A stretch of 64,000 nt of DNA, taken from assembly GCF_016811075.1 (NCBI RefSeq), contig NZ_JAFBGL010000002.1, positions 434,001-498,000 of the forward strand. Direction: 5' to 3'. The notes below the pieces were generated by a model. The model made no database searches and had not been told where the DNA came from. It saw only the letters and a list, made by a program, of their open reading frames with translations. The DNA comes from Oceaniferula flava. GTDB lineage: Bacteria > Verrucomicrobiota > Verrucomicrobiia > Verrucomicrobiales > Akkermansiaceae. A program made the translations under genes and the position numbers. This document shows positions 26,694 through 35,824 of this stretch, in pieces (position 1 is the first letter of the stretch; every line of letters starts with the position of its first letter).

Positions 26694-27536
26694 CTATCGA
26701 GGTCCTTCATTGAGGTTCTCAGCTGGCTTTTGGGGCTCTTCTGATTGGCCTTCTGCATCGGGTGCGTCAGCAGGCTGGGTGGCTGGCTGATCTTGATCGG
26801 GAGCGACCAGAGGAGGGAGTGTGGGAGCGGGGGATGGTGTGCTGCCGGCGGCCGCAGGGGCTGCTGGTGGAACGGCGGGAGCTGGAGCGGTTGGTTTGAC
26901 TTTGGTGGGGGGCACTGCGTTGACCAGTTGCAGTCGGGCGCTGGCGGTATCGGCATAGGTGTTGCCTTGGCCGGTATTGTCCTCGGCTGCTTTTTCATAC
27001 CAGGTCTTGGCTCCTTCTGTGTCGCCGGCGGCCTTGGCAATATCGCCCAAGGTGATCTGAGCAAGAGGGGCGATGTAAGCGGCGGATTCATCGTTGGCCA
27101 CTTCGGTCAGGGTGCTGACGGCTTCGTCGTTCTTCCCTTGCGCGAGTTGGCGCAGTCCGAGGCTGACCTTTGCCGTGGCGGCGGCCGAGTGTTCGGGGTG
27201 CTCGGAAATGAAGCTTTGCAAAGTGCTGACGGCTTCGTCTTTGGAGTCTTCCCACTGGACACCTGCGAGCAGGAGTTGAGCGCTGGCGGCGGCTTCGCTG
27301 TCAGGCCACTTGCTGATGACTTCTTGGTATTCTGTCGCCGTGTTGGCTGCGTAGAGTGCCGATCCTGCTTCTTCTGCTTCGGCCTCGGCCAAACCGGAGT
27401 AAATCACGTATCCGATCACTGCGAGGGCAATCAGAATGGCTCCGATCACAAGTTTCGGAGTGTGGCGGTCCAGAAATTGATCGAGTTTGCTCGGTCCGTG
27501 GTCAATTTCAGCGATGGGATTAGATATTTCAGCCAT
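26694..27536 (-). CDS. Membrane-anchored TPR protein
   Basis: The 280-residue protein has one transmembrane helix at about residues 29-48, preceded by a short cytoplasmic stretch. TPR-like helices follow (about 60-195), and the C-terminal third is a Pro/Ala-rich low-complexity tail. The layout resembles YfgM-type ancillary proteins, which bind Sec translocon clients, but the tail is unusual. It precedes the bactofilin by 91 bp. I chose ATG 27536 because it gives the charged N-terminus ahead of the helix. Exact function is not established from the sequence. Confidence 0.75.
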   Translation of the reverse strand: MAEISNPIAEIDHGPSKLDQFLDRHTPKLVIGAILIALAVIGYVIYSGLAEAEAEEAGSALYAANTATEYQEVISKWPDSEAAASAQLLLAGVQWEDSKDEAVSTLQSFISEHPEHSAAATAKVSLGLRQLAQGKNDEAVSTLTEVANDESAAYIAPLAQITLGDIAKAAGDTEGAKTWYEKAAEDNTGQGNTYADTASARLQLVNAVPPTKVKPTAPAPAVPPAAPAAAGSTPSPAPTLPPLVAPDQDQPATQPADAPDAEGQSEEPQKPAENLNEGPR

Positions 27537-27668
27537 AATGTAGTACTTCTCGGCGGGTGATAGCCGAGGATACCGGGGATGGCAATTGAATTTAGCGTCC
27601 ACTTTGATGTCGCCTCAGGTCAGTTTGATGTTTGATGTTGGCAGATCTTGCCCTATGGCGGTGGCGGA

Positions 27669-28340
27669 ATGGAAAGTGACACGATTACAGAAGGTCCGCT
27701 GGCTCAGGCGAAACTCTACGGCATCCTCGATACCGGCTATGTGGAGGTGGAAAACATGATGCATGTTGCTTCCCAGCTGCTCGAAGGTGGAGCCGGTGTG
27801 CTGCAGCTGCGTGCCAAGGGCTACGATGCCGAGGGTGTGCTCGCACTGGCTCGTAAGCACCTCGCCGACTTGCCGGCCCTTTGTCGTAAGCATCAGGTTC
27901 CGTTCATCATCAACGATTTTCCCGATGTGGCCGTGGCCTTGGGGGCCGATGGTGTGCACATTGGTCAGGACGATGGATCGCTCGCTGCGGTGCGTCAGGT
28001 AGTTGGCTCAGAGATGCTGGTTGGCCGCTCGACCCATTCGGTGGAACAGGCCCAAGGCGCCTTGGCGGAAGGGTTCGATTACATCGGTTTTGGTCCGCTG
28101 TTCCCAACCCCCACGAAACAAGGTCGCCCCGGCATCGGTCTGGAGAATATCCGCGTGGTTCAGGAAACGGTGGGCTGCGAGATTCCAGTTTTCTGCATCG
28201 GTGGGGTGAAGCCGGACAATTTGGAATTGGTGCTTGCCTCCGGTGCGCGCCGCGTGGTCATTGTTTCCGCGCTCTTGCTGGCCGAGGATGTTCAGTCCTC
28301 CACCCGCGAGGTGGTGTCATCACTCGGCGAGAGCTCCTAG
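27669..28340 (+). CDS. thiE: Thiamine phosphate synthase
   Basis: The 223-residue TIM-barrel protein joins HMP-PP and thiazole phosphate into thiamine phosphate. ThiE motifs present include LQLRAKG, FIINDFPDVAVALGADGVHIGQDD, VGRSTHS, YIGFGPLFPTPTKQG and FCIGGVKPDN. The start at ATG 27669 gives a normal N-terminus; a TTG at 27648 is also in frame. I looked for a TPP riboswitch upstream and saw none. A PfkB kinase gene follows after 61 bp. Confidence 0.94.
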   Translation: MESDTITEGPLAQAKLYGILDTGYVEVENMMHVASQLLEGGAGVLQLRAKGYDAEGVLALARKHLADLPALCRKHQVPFIINDFPDVAVALGADGVHIGQDDGSLAAVRQVVGSEMLVGRSTHSVEQAQGALAEGFDYIGFGPLFPTPTKQGRPGIGLENIRVVQETVGCEIPVFCIGGVKPDNLELVLASGARRVVIVSALLLAEDVQSSTREVVSSLGESS

Positions 28341-28401
28341 ACGACTGCCGGGCCAGAGGTTCAGGCCATTTCATTTTCCCATCACAATTTACCATACCAC
28401 C

Positions 28402-29322
28402 ATGTCCAACATCATCATCGGCGGAACCATCGCCATCGACAACGTCTCCACTCCGAATGCCGAAGCTAAGAACCTCCTCGGAGGATCTGCGGCCTACGCA
28501 TCTCTCGCTGCCAGCTATTACACCAAGCCAGCTCATCTGGTCGGCGTGGTCGGTCACGATTACCCGGAGGAACATTTGGAAATGCTCGAAAGTCACGGCG
28601 TGGATCTCAGTGGTGTTGAACGCTCCGATAGCGAGTCCTTTACCTGGACCGGGGAATACCACGAGAATATGAACGATCGCACCACGCACCGCGTCGGTCT
28701 CAACGTGCTGGAAAGCTGGAAGGTCCAGGTGCCTGACGAGATCGCCGACAGCCGCATCGTGGTGCCCGCCAACATGTCGCCGGACAACCAGATCGAAATG
28801 CTCGATCAGTGCACCGCCGCCGAGAAGTTTGTGGTCGCCGATACCATGGATCTCTGGATTGAGATCGCCAACGAACGCCTCCACGAAGTGCTACAGCGCA
28901 TCGATCTTCTGGTCATCAACGAGTCCGAAGCCCGCGACTTCGCCGGCACCAGCAATCTGATCCTCGCCGGTGAGATTCTGTTGGAAAAAGGACCCCGCTA
29001 CGTCGTCATCAAGCTCGGCGAGTTTGGAGCCATCTTGTTTGGGCCGGACAACGCCATCTTCAAGTTCCACGCCTGGCCGCTGCGCGAAATTGTTGACCCC
29101 ACAGGCGCGGGCGACACCTTCCTCGGAGCCATGGCCGGCTATTTGGCAGACCTCGGCGGCGTTGATTTTAGCTTCGCCCAGATCCGCGATGCCATTCTGC
29201 GCGGTTCTATCCTCGCCAGCTTCACCTGCGAGGATTTCTCCACTCGCCGACTCGAAACCGTCACCGAGCAGGAAATTCAACAACGTCTCGACGGTCTCAA
29301 GGCCATGAGTCAGTGGGACTAA
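28402..29322 (+). CDS. PfkB family sugar kinase
   Basis: The 306-residue protein is a ribokinase-fold sugar kinase. The N-terminal glycine-rich LLGGSAAYASLAA segment and the C-terminal signature DPTGAGDTFLGA (with the catalytic Asp in GAGD) are both present. The substrate cannot be read from the sequence; the family includes ribokinase, fructokinase and nucleoside kinases. ATG 28402 is used because the longer frame overlaps thiE. It probably shares a transcript with thiE. Confidence 0.85.
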   Translation: MSNIIIGGTIAIDNVSTPNAEAKNLLGGSAAYASLAASYYTKPAHLVGVVGHDYPEEHLEMLESHGVDLSGVERSDSESFTWTGEYHENMNDRTTHRVGLNVLESWKVQVPDEIADSRIVVPANMSPDNQIEMLDQCTAAEKFVVADTMDLWIEIANERLHEVLQRIDLLVINESEARDFAGTSNLILAGEILLEKGPRYVVIKLGEFGAILFGPDNAIFKFHAWPLREIVDPTGAGDTFLGAMAGYLADLGGVDFSFAQIRDAILRGSILASFTCEDFSTRRLETVTEQEIQQRLDGLKAMSQWD

Positions 29323-29645
29323 AACTGCCCGGAACGGCCTGAAAAAGTGGTTTTTTGAGCTGTCTAGAATTGTTCAAGCAACGTTCTCCGGTCGCACTTC
29401 TCCTGTGGTAACTCTCAGTGGGTCAATTGGCTGATGTATGCTTAGGTTCTCTGAAATGTGCGCTTAAATGAGTTAAAACGCTCTTTGAACATTGACATCC
29501 GAGGCGGCAAACAGCAAATTGCATTCAATCGGAGATAGCTGAAATGTGTCCATACGGCATGATGAATATAATCCGAGGCTGACGCAGGTGGCATTTCTTG
29601 CTTCAAACAAGCTTGCCCCAAGAACCTAATCTCAAACACACTAAG
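29323..29645. other. Intergenic region, no gene recognised
   Basis: The stretch between the kinase gene and the following secreted protein shows no convincing gene or terminator. A near-miss sigma-54 pair, TGGCATTTCTTGCT at 29590-29603, has the GG-GC spacing two bases short and is not counted. Confidence 0.5.
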
Positions 29646-30668
29646 ATGAAAATTACCACGATCACCACAATGGCCGCCCTGTTGATGGGCGCTGCCAGTG
29701 CCGTTGCTCAGGACACGGCTTACACCAAGCCTGCGGGCTTTGTTACTCACACTGTTTCACCCGGGTTGAACATGCTGGGACTGACATTGCACGAACCTAT
29801 CGCTGTTGCTGGTGTGTTAGGCTCTCTGTCTGGTGATGATATAGCCACTAATATTTCGGATTTGTCAGCATCATTGGGTGATTCAGACTCAGACAGCAAG
29901 GTCATCATCGAAATCACGGATGGTGATAACGACGGGTTGATTATTGAAGCTACTAGTTGGAGTGGAAGTTCCTTCACGAATATTCCGGGGCTTGATGCAT
30001 CTCTTGAAGGAGATAGCTTTCAAGTAAGGTGGGCTCCTTCTATTTCTGACTTGTTTGGTTCTGATAATAGCAAGGGCTTCAAGGCTGGTGATCTACAAAC
30101 TGCCGATGTCATCTGGATTTCTAATGGAACTGGAGGTTTTGATAAATATTACTACAGCGAGGGCGACCCTGGTGCATTTCCTGTGCCTGTGACAGCCGGT
30201 TGGAAAAACTCAGTGGGCGGCGATGCTGCAAATACTCGGATCAATTACATGGATGGTATTTTTATCCAAAGACGCGAAAATAGTGATTTGGATTTGGTTT
30301 TCACAGGTGCAGTCAAAACGACGAAAACGTTGTTGGACCTGAGAGGTGGAGGTGCATATAATTACTACAGCGGGATTTTTCCTGCATCGACGACGTTGTC
30401 TGATAGCAATCTTCAGGCCGTACTTACTCATGGAGATTTGACCAATGGCGATGTTGTTTGGATGCCAAGTGATGTTGGTGCATGGAATAAGTTTACCTAC
30501 CGAGATGAAGACCCCGCCGCATTTCCCGTTCCTGTTACTGAGGGCTGGAAAGATTCCGTGGGTGGGGATGCATCAGATGTTGAAATGACATCTGGCTTCA
30601 TTATCCAACGACGTGGAGCAGCTGTAAACGCTCCATACGAGCCTAACGACTTATATGACAATCTTTAA
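29646..30668 (+). CDS. Secreted two-lobed protein, TIGR02597-like
   Basis: The 340-residue secreted protein has a signal peptide ending AVAQ|D. Its body carries a repeated unit: FDKYYYSEGDPGAFPVPVT, WKNSVGGDA and FIQRR in one copy, and WNKFTYRDEDPAAFPVPVT, WKDSVGGDA and FIIQRR in the next. The opening AYTKPAGFVTHTV resembles the N-terminus of a Verrucomicrobia protein family (TIGR02597); this match is from memory. Function is unknown. It has no PEP-CTERM tail, but a PEP-CTERM gene starts 25 bp after its stop, so the two are probably co-transcribed. Confidence 0.7.
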   Translation: MKITTITTMAALLMGAASAVAQDTAYTKPAGFVTHTVSPGLNMLGLTLHEPIAVAGVLGSLSGDDIATNISDLSASLGDSDSDSKVIIEITDGDNDGLIIEATSWSGSSFTNIPGLDASLEGDSFQVRWAPSISDLFGSDNSKGFKAGDLQTADVIWISNGTGGFDKYYYSEGDPGAFPVPVTAGWKNSVGGDAANTRINYMDGIFIQRRENSDLDLVFTGAVKTTKTLLDLRGGGAYNYYSGIFPASTTLSDSNLQAVLTHGDLTNGDVVWMPSDVGAWNKFTYRDEDPAAFPVPVTEGWKDSVGGDASDVEMTSGFIIQRRGAAVNAPYEPNDLYDNL

Positions 30669-30693
30669 AAACTAGCCTTAGACTATATCTAAT

Positions 30694-31284
30694 ATGAAAA
30701 AATTAATAAGCATAACCGCGCTGAGTATCGGAATCTCAGCAATAGCCCAATCAGCTACAGTCACTTTAGAGACTAAAGCATTTGTTAATTATAGTGACGG
30801 TTCAACTCCTGTCACTGATAACACAGGTACAGTTTCTGTGGGCTTTTATGATTCAGAACCAACATTTGGAACTGAGGTATCTACTGCTGATATTTTGTCC
30901 GATTACACTGCCTTGGGCAGTGGGGCATTCGAGGATTCTATCGGTAATCTAGACGGATACTTTAGGTTTGATTTAACCGAAAATATTACCTCTGAATATG
31001 CCTCAAAGGATGTTTATATTGTTCTGGGTAATGCTAGCACTCTAGAGGCATCTGATGAGTTCCTAGTTTGGAAAGCTACCTCAAATCCAGACGGTAATAC
31101 TTTTGTTGAAGATGATCCTCTTGGAGGGCCCGGATCCGTGGCTCTTGACAATACAACAGGCTCATTGCTCTTGGGTGATTTCGAAAGTGGTGAATTTAAT
31201 ATGATTAGTGTCGTCCCAGAACCATCCTCCACAGCGCTTTTTGGCCTGGGTGGTTTGGCTTTGCTGATCCGCCGCCGTCGATAG
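30694..31284 (+). CDS. PEP-CTERM sorting domain protein
   Basis: The 196-residue secreted protein has a signal peptide ending AQSA and an acidic, Asp/Ser-rich beta-type body. The C-terminal sorting signal is VPEPSSTALFGLGGLALLIRRRR. It lies 25 bp behind the two-lobed secreted protein and is noticeably AT-rich compared with most of the window. An intrinsic terminator follows 19 bp downstream. No partner sortase is visible here. Confidence 0.88.
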   Translation: MKKLISITALSIGISAIAQSATVTLETKAFVNYSDGSTPVTDNTGTVSVGFYDSEPTFGTEVSTADILSDYTALGSGAFEDSIGNLDGYFRFDLTENITSEYASKDVYIVLGNASTLEASDEFLVWKATSNPDGNTFVEDDPLGGPGSVALDNTTGSLLLGDFESGEFNMISVVPEPSSTALFGLGGLALLIRRRR

Positions 31285-31303
31285 ACTGAGCGAAATTTTT
31301 ATC

Positions 31304-31340
31304 AATGGAGTCTTGGAGTGATCCAAGGCTCCATTTTTTT
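31304..31340 (+). terminator. Intrinsic terminator after PEP-CTERM gene
   Basis: AATGGAGTCTTGGA pairs with TCCAAGGCTCCATT around a GTGA loop (14 bp, one G-U pair) and is followed by seven Ts. It ends the 29646-31284 transcript. Confidence 0.93.
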
Positions 31341-31575
31341 GTGTTGGCACAGAGCCTGTAGGGTGGGGGTGAGGATTTTTTCGAGCCGAGGATGAAAATC
31401 CTGCTTGATTGCCAACGCCAGATCGTTAGTTTTTGCGCGCCCGAGGAACTAAAGTGTCGCCAGCCAAGGATTCACCCCTGCTGCGATGTTCTCCGAAGGC
31501 TGACTCTCACTAGTATCGACTGCGAGACCCGAGAGTTCAACATCATGGAGAGCCAAGCTCTCCGCACAAGTTCCA

Positions 31576-31665
31576 GGAGGGATGGCTGAGTGGTCGAAGG
31601 CGCTCGATTCGAAATCGAGTGTGGCAGGAATGTCACCGTGGGTTCGAATCCCACTCCCTCTGCCA
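31576..31665 (+). tRNA. tRNA-Ser (anticodon CGA)
   Basis: A complete class II tRNA of 90 nt includes an encoded CCA. The acceptor GGAGGGA pairs with TCCCTCT. The anticodon stem CTCGA/TCGAG holds the loop TTCGAAA, giving the anticodon CGA (reads UCG). A long variable arm contains GGCAGGAATGTC, and the T-arm is GTGGG-TTCGAAT-CCCAC. It is the only tRNA I find in the window. The 31341-31575 region before it holds no other gene. Confidence 0.97.
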
Positions 31666-31757
31666 CTTGGTGGCATGACCGCCCAATATGCCCGCTAGGT
31701 GTCACTTGGCTTTGGCGCTTCAGAACTCGGTGAGAAAAAGGCAGCACCGGCCTACCT

Positions 31758-33593
31758 TCATTTCAGCGCTTTAAATCGATCACGGTAATAGCTGCCGTCG
31801 GGCGTGATCACATCGGCATGCAGGATCAGCAGGTGAGTGCGGCTGGCACTGTTCGGATGGCCGAGTTCAACGATGGTGGGTTTGCCATCGGGGATGGTGA
31901 TGGCTGTTTCAAGGATGATGGAGGTTTTTTCATCGCCCAAAGCTTGGCTGTGAATGGCAAAACCTAGATCTACCTTCTGGCTGGACTCACTGATAGTAGG
32001 CTCCACTTCAAATTCATAATCACGTGAGGTGACTTCTTTTCCTTCCTTATTCTTGTAGACGTTGGCAGCCATTTCCTGCCCGCTTGTAGCACGTTCGCCA
32101 CTCCTTGCTGTGCTTGCATACATCGCCTGCGTTTGCGGGTGACTAAGGGCAATTTTTTCCAGACTCCACTGAGTGGGTTTGAGTCCCCCGGCATTCACTT
32201 CTACGATACGTGCTGTGATTCTCACCATGCGCGCTGTGGAGCTGAAACCTTTGATGATAGAAACCATGTCTGCTTGAGTAGTAAGGCTTCCGGTGATGAT
32301 TAGACGGGAGTTTGAACTGTTGAAGTAAATGCTTTCGCCCTGACGTTTGGTTAATCCTAAGAGGTGGCATTGCGGGGTGATATCAAACACGGTGTCGTCT
32401 GGACCTAGATGTTGGGTCGGCTTGTAGTTTTTGATGCGGATGGGCGCTGGTATTTTTTGCGGCCCTTTCGTATTGGGGCCTGCGCCGAATGGACTATCCT
32501 GGCCAAGGTCGTTATGATTCAGTGCGGTTCTCAGCTTCACTAGAAAATCAGAATCACATCGGAAAGCTTTCGTTTCGAATGGTTTCGGCGTGGCTTTGTG
32601 GCCCTTGGGTGTCATGTTGCCTCGCATGGCATATGCTCCTTCGATTTTAGAAATATGGATGCGATTGATGCGGTGTTCTGAGTGATTTAAGAGGCCTTTG
32701 AGTTCACTGGTTTCGGTAATTAACAGGAAATTTCGCCGATCTTGCCCTTGGATCCCACAATCAAGTATAAGCGGTTTTCCGACAGAAGTGGTAAAAGCTG
32801 TATTCTGCATCACTGAAGATTTATGCTCACCAGTCCAAGCCTGAGCATACTCGATTCTAACATCTGCGATGATAGCGCTTTCACCCAGGGTGGGCTCAAG
32901 AACGAGATAGCTGGTGGGTTCAGGTGCTTTCTTGCGGAACTCAATCAGGGCTCTTTCTCCACTGCGGCAGACGTTTCCATGACGAGCGTGCACAGTATAA
33001 TCTAGCTGGAGTAGGCGCTCCATCGTCCAGGCTTGATTGTCCAAGCCTTGATCTGGAACGGAGACCAATACGCTGCGATGGATGAAGTTGAACGGCCCGC
33101 AGCAGTGGTGGACAGCGAAACAAATGGATTCCAGAATGTCGGCATTGCCCGGATCGAGACAGTAGTAGAGACGATTGTCTCCAGACATGCCTCCGGAGTG
33201 AAGCACCCATTGATGTTCTGACACGCGAATCCCCAGCTCATGAACTAGCTTCGAGATGTCACGATAACCTGGATGCTGGGGAACGCATTGAGGTAGGCGA
33301 GCCATGTCTACTATGGGGCCAAGAACTCCTTGGCCAGGTCTTACTCGTATTGTGTCCTTGTCGTTTTCACCTCCGAAAGGGTCATCGGCGGTGGCTTCTT
33401 TGGGGGATGGTAAAAGTTGGCTGACAAAATCTGGAGCTAACTCGATGATTCCAAAATAGAATCCGTTGGTGTTGTCGAGGTCGTATTCCTGCCACGCAGT
33501 TTCCGCTTTGGCATCCTTCTTTTCCTCCGCCATGAGGGAGGGGAAGCACGATAGGAGTAAACCGATCGCAGCAAGTTGACACATCTTCATCAT
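31758..33593 (-). CDS. Secreted secretin-like protein with internal duplication
   Basis: The 611-residue protein has a signal peptide ending near SLMAE. Its two halves share a recurring pattern: LEPTLGESAIIADVRIEYA, VGKPLILDCG and NFLLIT in the first half; VEPTISESSQKVDLGFAIH, DGKPTIVELG and HLLILHA in the second. The second half is preceded by RLIITGSLTTQADMVSIIKGF and VRITARIVEVN, which resemble the N-domain and core strands of secretins. There is no recognisable gate or lip signature, so it may be a degenerate, non-pore-forming homologue. I do not recognise a named family. It is convergent with tRNA-Ser, with no partner pilus gene nearby. Confidence 0.65.
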   Translation of the reverse strand: MMKMCQLAAIGLLLSCFPSLMAEEKKDAKAETAWQEYDLDNTNGFYFGIIELAPDFVSQLLPSPKEATADDPFGGENDKDTIRVRPGQGVLGPIVDMARLPQCVPQHPGYRDISKLVHELGIRVSEHQWVLHSGGMSGDNRLYYCLDPGNADILESICFAVHHCCGPFNFIHRSVLVSVPDQGLDNQAWTMERLLQLDYTVHARHGNVCRSGERALIEFRKKAPEPTSYLVLEPTLGESAIIADVRIEYAQAWTGEHKSSVMQNTAFTTSVGKPLILDCGIQGQDRRNFLLITETSELKGLLNHSEHRINRIHISKIEGAYAMRGNMTPKGHKATPKPFETKAFRCDSDFLVKLRTALNHNDLGQDSPFGAGPNTKGPQKIPAPIRIKNYKPTQHLGPDDTVFDITPQCHLLGLTKRQGESIYFNSSNSRLIITGSLTTQADMVSIIKGFSSTARMVRITARIVEVNAGGLKPTQWSLEKIALSHPQTQAMYASTARSGERATSGQEMAANVYKNKEGKEVTSRDYEFEVEPTISESSQKVDLGFAIHSQALGDEKTSIILETAITIPDGKPTIVELGHPNSASRTHLLILHADVITPDGSYYRDRFKALK

Positions 33594-33726
33594 GCTCGCA
33601 GACTAACACTTACCTGACCGTGCTGTAAACAGCGCAAAGTAGGATCACTTGCTAAGCTGACTTACCTGGCACCTGACGCTGTAAAAGCTTGCAAATCCGC
33701 GCGGGTAATGGCTTTTTCCTCCCGTC

Positions 33727-35631
33727 ATGCCTGAAGCGAACGATGCGGCCAACGAGCCAGCGAAAGAACGGAAAACACTCGATCAACGCCACCAGATGTC
33801 CGATCTGGATCGGCTCCGCCACTCCTGTGCCCACGTTTTGGCGACCGCCGTGCTGCGGATCTGGCCGGACGCTCAATTGGCCGGCGGACCACCGGTGGAA
33901 AGTGGTTTCTACTATGACATCGACCTGGATCACTCGATCACTCCGGACGATTTCCCCAAAATCGAAGCCGAGATGAAGAAGATCGTGAAGGAGAACCAGC
34001 GCTTTGAAAAAGAGGTGGTGACCCGCGATGAGGCCATGGAGCTGGCAAAGAGCGGTCGTCTCGGTGCTCTGTCCGAGCGCGATGCCGTGAGTCAGTTCAA
34101 GGTGGATCTGCTCAACGACATCCCTGAAGGTGAGGAAATTTCTATTTTCAAAAATGGCGAGTTCTGGGACCTCTGTGCCGGTCCTCACGTCGGCCGCACT
34201 GGTAACTGCAAAGCGCACAAGATCATGAGCGTGGCATCGGCCTTCTACAAAGGCGACAACACCCGCCCGCAGCTTCAGCGTATTTACGGCACCTGTTTCA
34301 AAAACAAAACCATGCTCGACGAGCACCTCGAAAAGCTCGAGGAAGCGAAGAAGCGTGACCACCGTCGCTTAGGTAAAGAGCTTGGCATTTTCCACATCGA
34401 TGAAGCGGTGGGGCAGGGGCTGATCCTCTGGAAACCCAAGGGCGCACTGATGCGCCGTGCGCTGCAGGACTTCATCACCGATGAGCTGGACAAGCAGGGA
34501 TACTCCCAGGTGTTCACCCCACACATCGGCAAGTTGGACCTCTACCGCACCTCCGGCCACTTCCCTTACTATCAAGAAAGCCAATTTCCGGCGATTGCCG
34601 AGCGTGATACTCTGGAAAAGTTGGCGGATGAAAATGCCAGCTGCTCGACGCTGACCAACGGACTGGAAACTGGCACGATCGAGGGCTACATGCTCAGGCC
34701 GATGAACTGCCCCCATCACATTAAGATTTATGCCAGCGATCATCACAGCTATCGTGATCTGCCAGTGCGCTTGGCCGAGTTCGGCACCGTTTACCGCTGG
34801 GAGCAGTCCGGCGAGCTGGGCGGCATGACACGTGTTCGTGGCTTCACCCAAGATGATGCCCACTTGTTCTGCACCCCCGATCAGGTGGCAGAAGAGGTTC
34901 AGAGCTGCCTTGAACTGGTGAAAAAAGTGCTGAAAACGCTCGGCATGAACGATTACCGCGTGCGTCTTTCATTGCGTGATCCTGACTCTGACAAATACGT
35001 CGGCGAACCAGAAAACTGGGACAAAGCCGAGGACGCCCTGCGTCAGGCGGTGCAAATTCTCGGTGTTGATTATACTGAGGAAGAGGGTGAAGCTGCTTTC
35101 TACGGGCCAAAAATTGACTTTGTGGTGAAGGACGTGATTGGTCGCGACTGGCAGCTGGGCACGGTGCAGGTGGACTACAACCTGCCTGAGCGCTTTGACC
35201 TTACATACATCGGCTCTGACAACAAACCGCACCGTCCGGTGATGATTCACCGCGCGCCATTCGGCTCGCTGGAACGCTTTACGGGTCTCTTGATCGAGCA
35301 CTTCGAGGGCAAGTTCCCGACTTGGCTATCGCCTGAGCAAGTGCGCGTGCTGCCGATTTCCGAGAAATTCAACGACGCGGCCGATGAAGCGGTGAAAGCG
35401 CTCGCCGAAATTGGTGTCCGTGTCTCTGCCGACCGCAATGCGGACAAGGTGGGTGCCAAGATTCGACTTGCCAGAATGGATCGTGTGCCGTATATGCTAG
35501 TCATCGGAGCACGGGAAGCTGAAAGCGGAACCGTCTCTGTGAGACACCGGGATCGGGATGATCTGGGTGCGATGACTCTCGATGAATTTGTTCAAACCAT
35601 CCAACAGGAAATTGCCGACCGTGCACTGTGA
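33727..35631 (+). CDS. thrS: Threonyl-tRNA synthetase without TGS domain
   Basis: The 634-residue class II synthetase charges tRNA-Thr. The editing (N2) domain begins almost at once with HSCAHVLA near residue 32 and continues to CAGPHVG. The catalytic core has the zinc ligands of MNCPHH, the His of DDAHLF and the HRAPFGSLERF motif 3, followed by the anticodon-binding domain. E. coli ThrRS carries a TGS (N1) domain of about 60 residues first; here it is missing. An insertion in the core (around SSGHFPYYQES to CSTLTNG) restores total length. The next gene, infC, follows after 190 bp. Confidence 0.96.
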   Translation: MPEANDAANEPAKERKTLDQRHQMSDLDRLRHSCAHVLATAVLRIWPDAQLAGGPPVESGFYYDIDLDHSITPDDFPKIEAEMKKIVKENQRFEKEVVTRDEAMELAKSGRLGALSERDAVSQFKVDLLNDIPEGEEISIFKNGEFWDLCAGPHVGRTGNCKAHKIMSVASAFYKGDNTRPQLQRIYGTCFKNKTMLDEHLEKLEEAKKRDHRRLGKELGIFHIDEAVGQGLILWKPKGALMRRALQDFITDELDKQGYSQVFTPHIGKLDLYRTSGHFPYYQESQFPAIAERDTLEKLADENASCSTLTNGLETGTIEGYMLRPMNCPHHIKIYASDHHSYRDLPVRLAEFGTVYRWEQSGELGGMTRVRGFTQDDAHLFCTPDQVAEEVQSCLELVKKVLKTLGMNDYRVRLSLRDPDSDKYVGEPENWDKAEDALRQAVQILGVDYTEEEGEAAFYGPKIDFVVKDVIGRDWQLGTVQVDYNLPERFDLTYIGSDNKPHRPVMIHRAPFGSLERFTGLLIEHFEGKFPTWLSPEQVRVLPISEKFNDAADEAVKALAEIGVRVSADRNADKVGAKIRLARMDRVPYMLVIGAREAESGTVSVRHRDRDDLGAMTLDEFVQTIQQEIADRAL

Positions 35632-35740
35632 GTCGGCACAAGGATGCCGCACCTCCGAGTGTGCCCTGTTGATTCCTAGCTGCAGCCCCTGCACCACGCA
35701 TGAAGCGTATGGAGAATAAGATGGCATACTCGTCTTTTTT

Positions 35741-35759
35741 ACACGTCGTGATGACGTGT
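35741..35759 (+). other. Leader hairpin upstream of infC
   Basis: ACACGTC pairs with GACGTGT around a GTGAT loop in the thrS-infC spacer, about 60 bp before the infC start. A T-run precedes rather than follows it, so it is not a plus-strand terminator. It could be a processing or regulatory structure. Confidence 0.4.
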
Positions 35760-35809
35760 GTCCGATCGACTCCCGCAGTCAGTTAGACACCCCCTTTCCC
35801 TAAACAACC

Positions 35810-35824
35810 AAGGAGAATACCATA
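35810..35824 (+). promoter_or_regulatory. Shine-Dalgarno and AUA start codon of infC
   Basis: AAGGAG (35810-35815) sits six bases before ATA 35822, an optimal spacing. The upstream in-frame stop TAA is at 35801. No ATG, GTG or TTG lies in frame between them and the internal ATG 35864, which has no Shine-Dalgarno sequence. This supports initiation at AUA. Confidence 0.75.

Noticed and set aside
27537-27668. TPP riboswitch before thiE
   Set aside because: I looked for the conserved thi-box pattern and did not find it.
28234-28401. Upstream extension of the PfkB kinase
   Set aside because: It overlaps the thiE coding frame and is not conserved-looking; ATG 28402 starts the family N-terminus.
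29590-29603. Sigma-54 promoter before the two-lobed secreted protein
   Set aside because: TGGCATTTCTTGCT has the GG-GC distance two bases short, which is incompatible with sigma-54 recognition.
31392-31589. Small plus-strand protein gene before tRNA-Ser
   Set aside because: The frame runs into the tRNA and shows no conserved or signal features.
31576-31665. tRNA-Ser as an att site of an integrated element
   Set aside because: No duplicate of the tRNA 3' end and no integrase gene are visible in the window.
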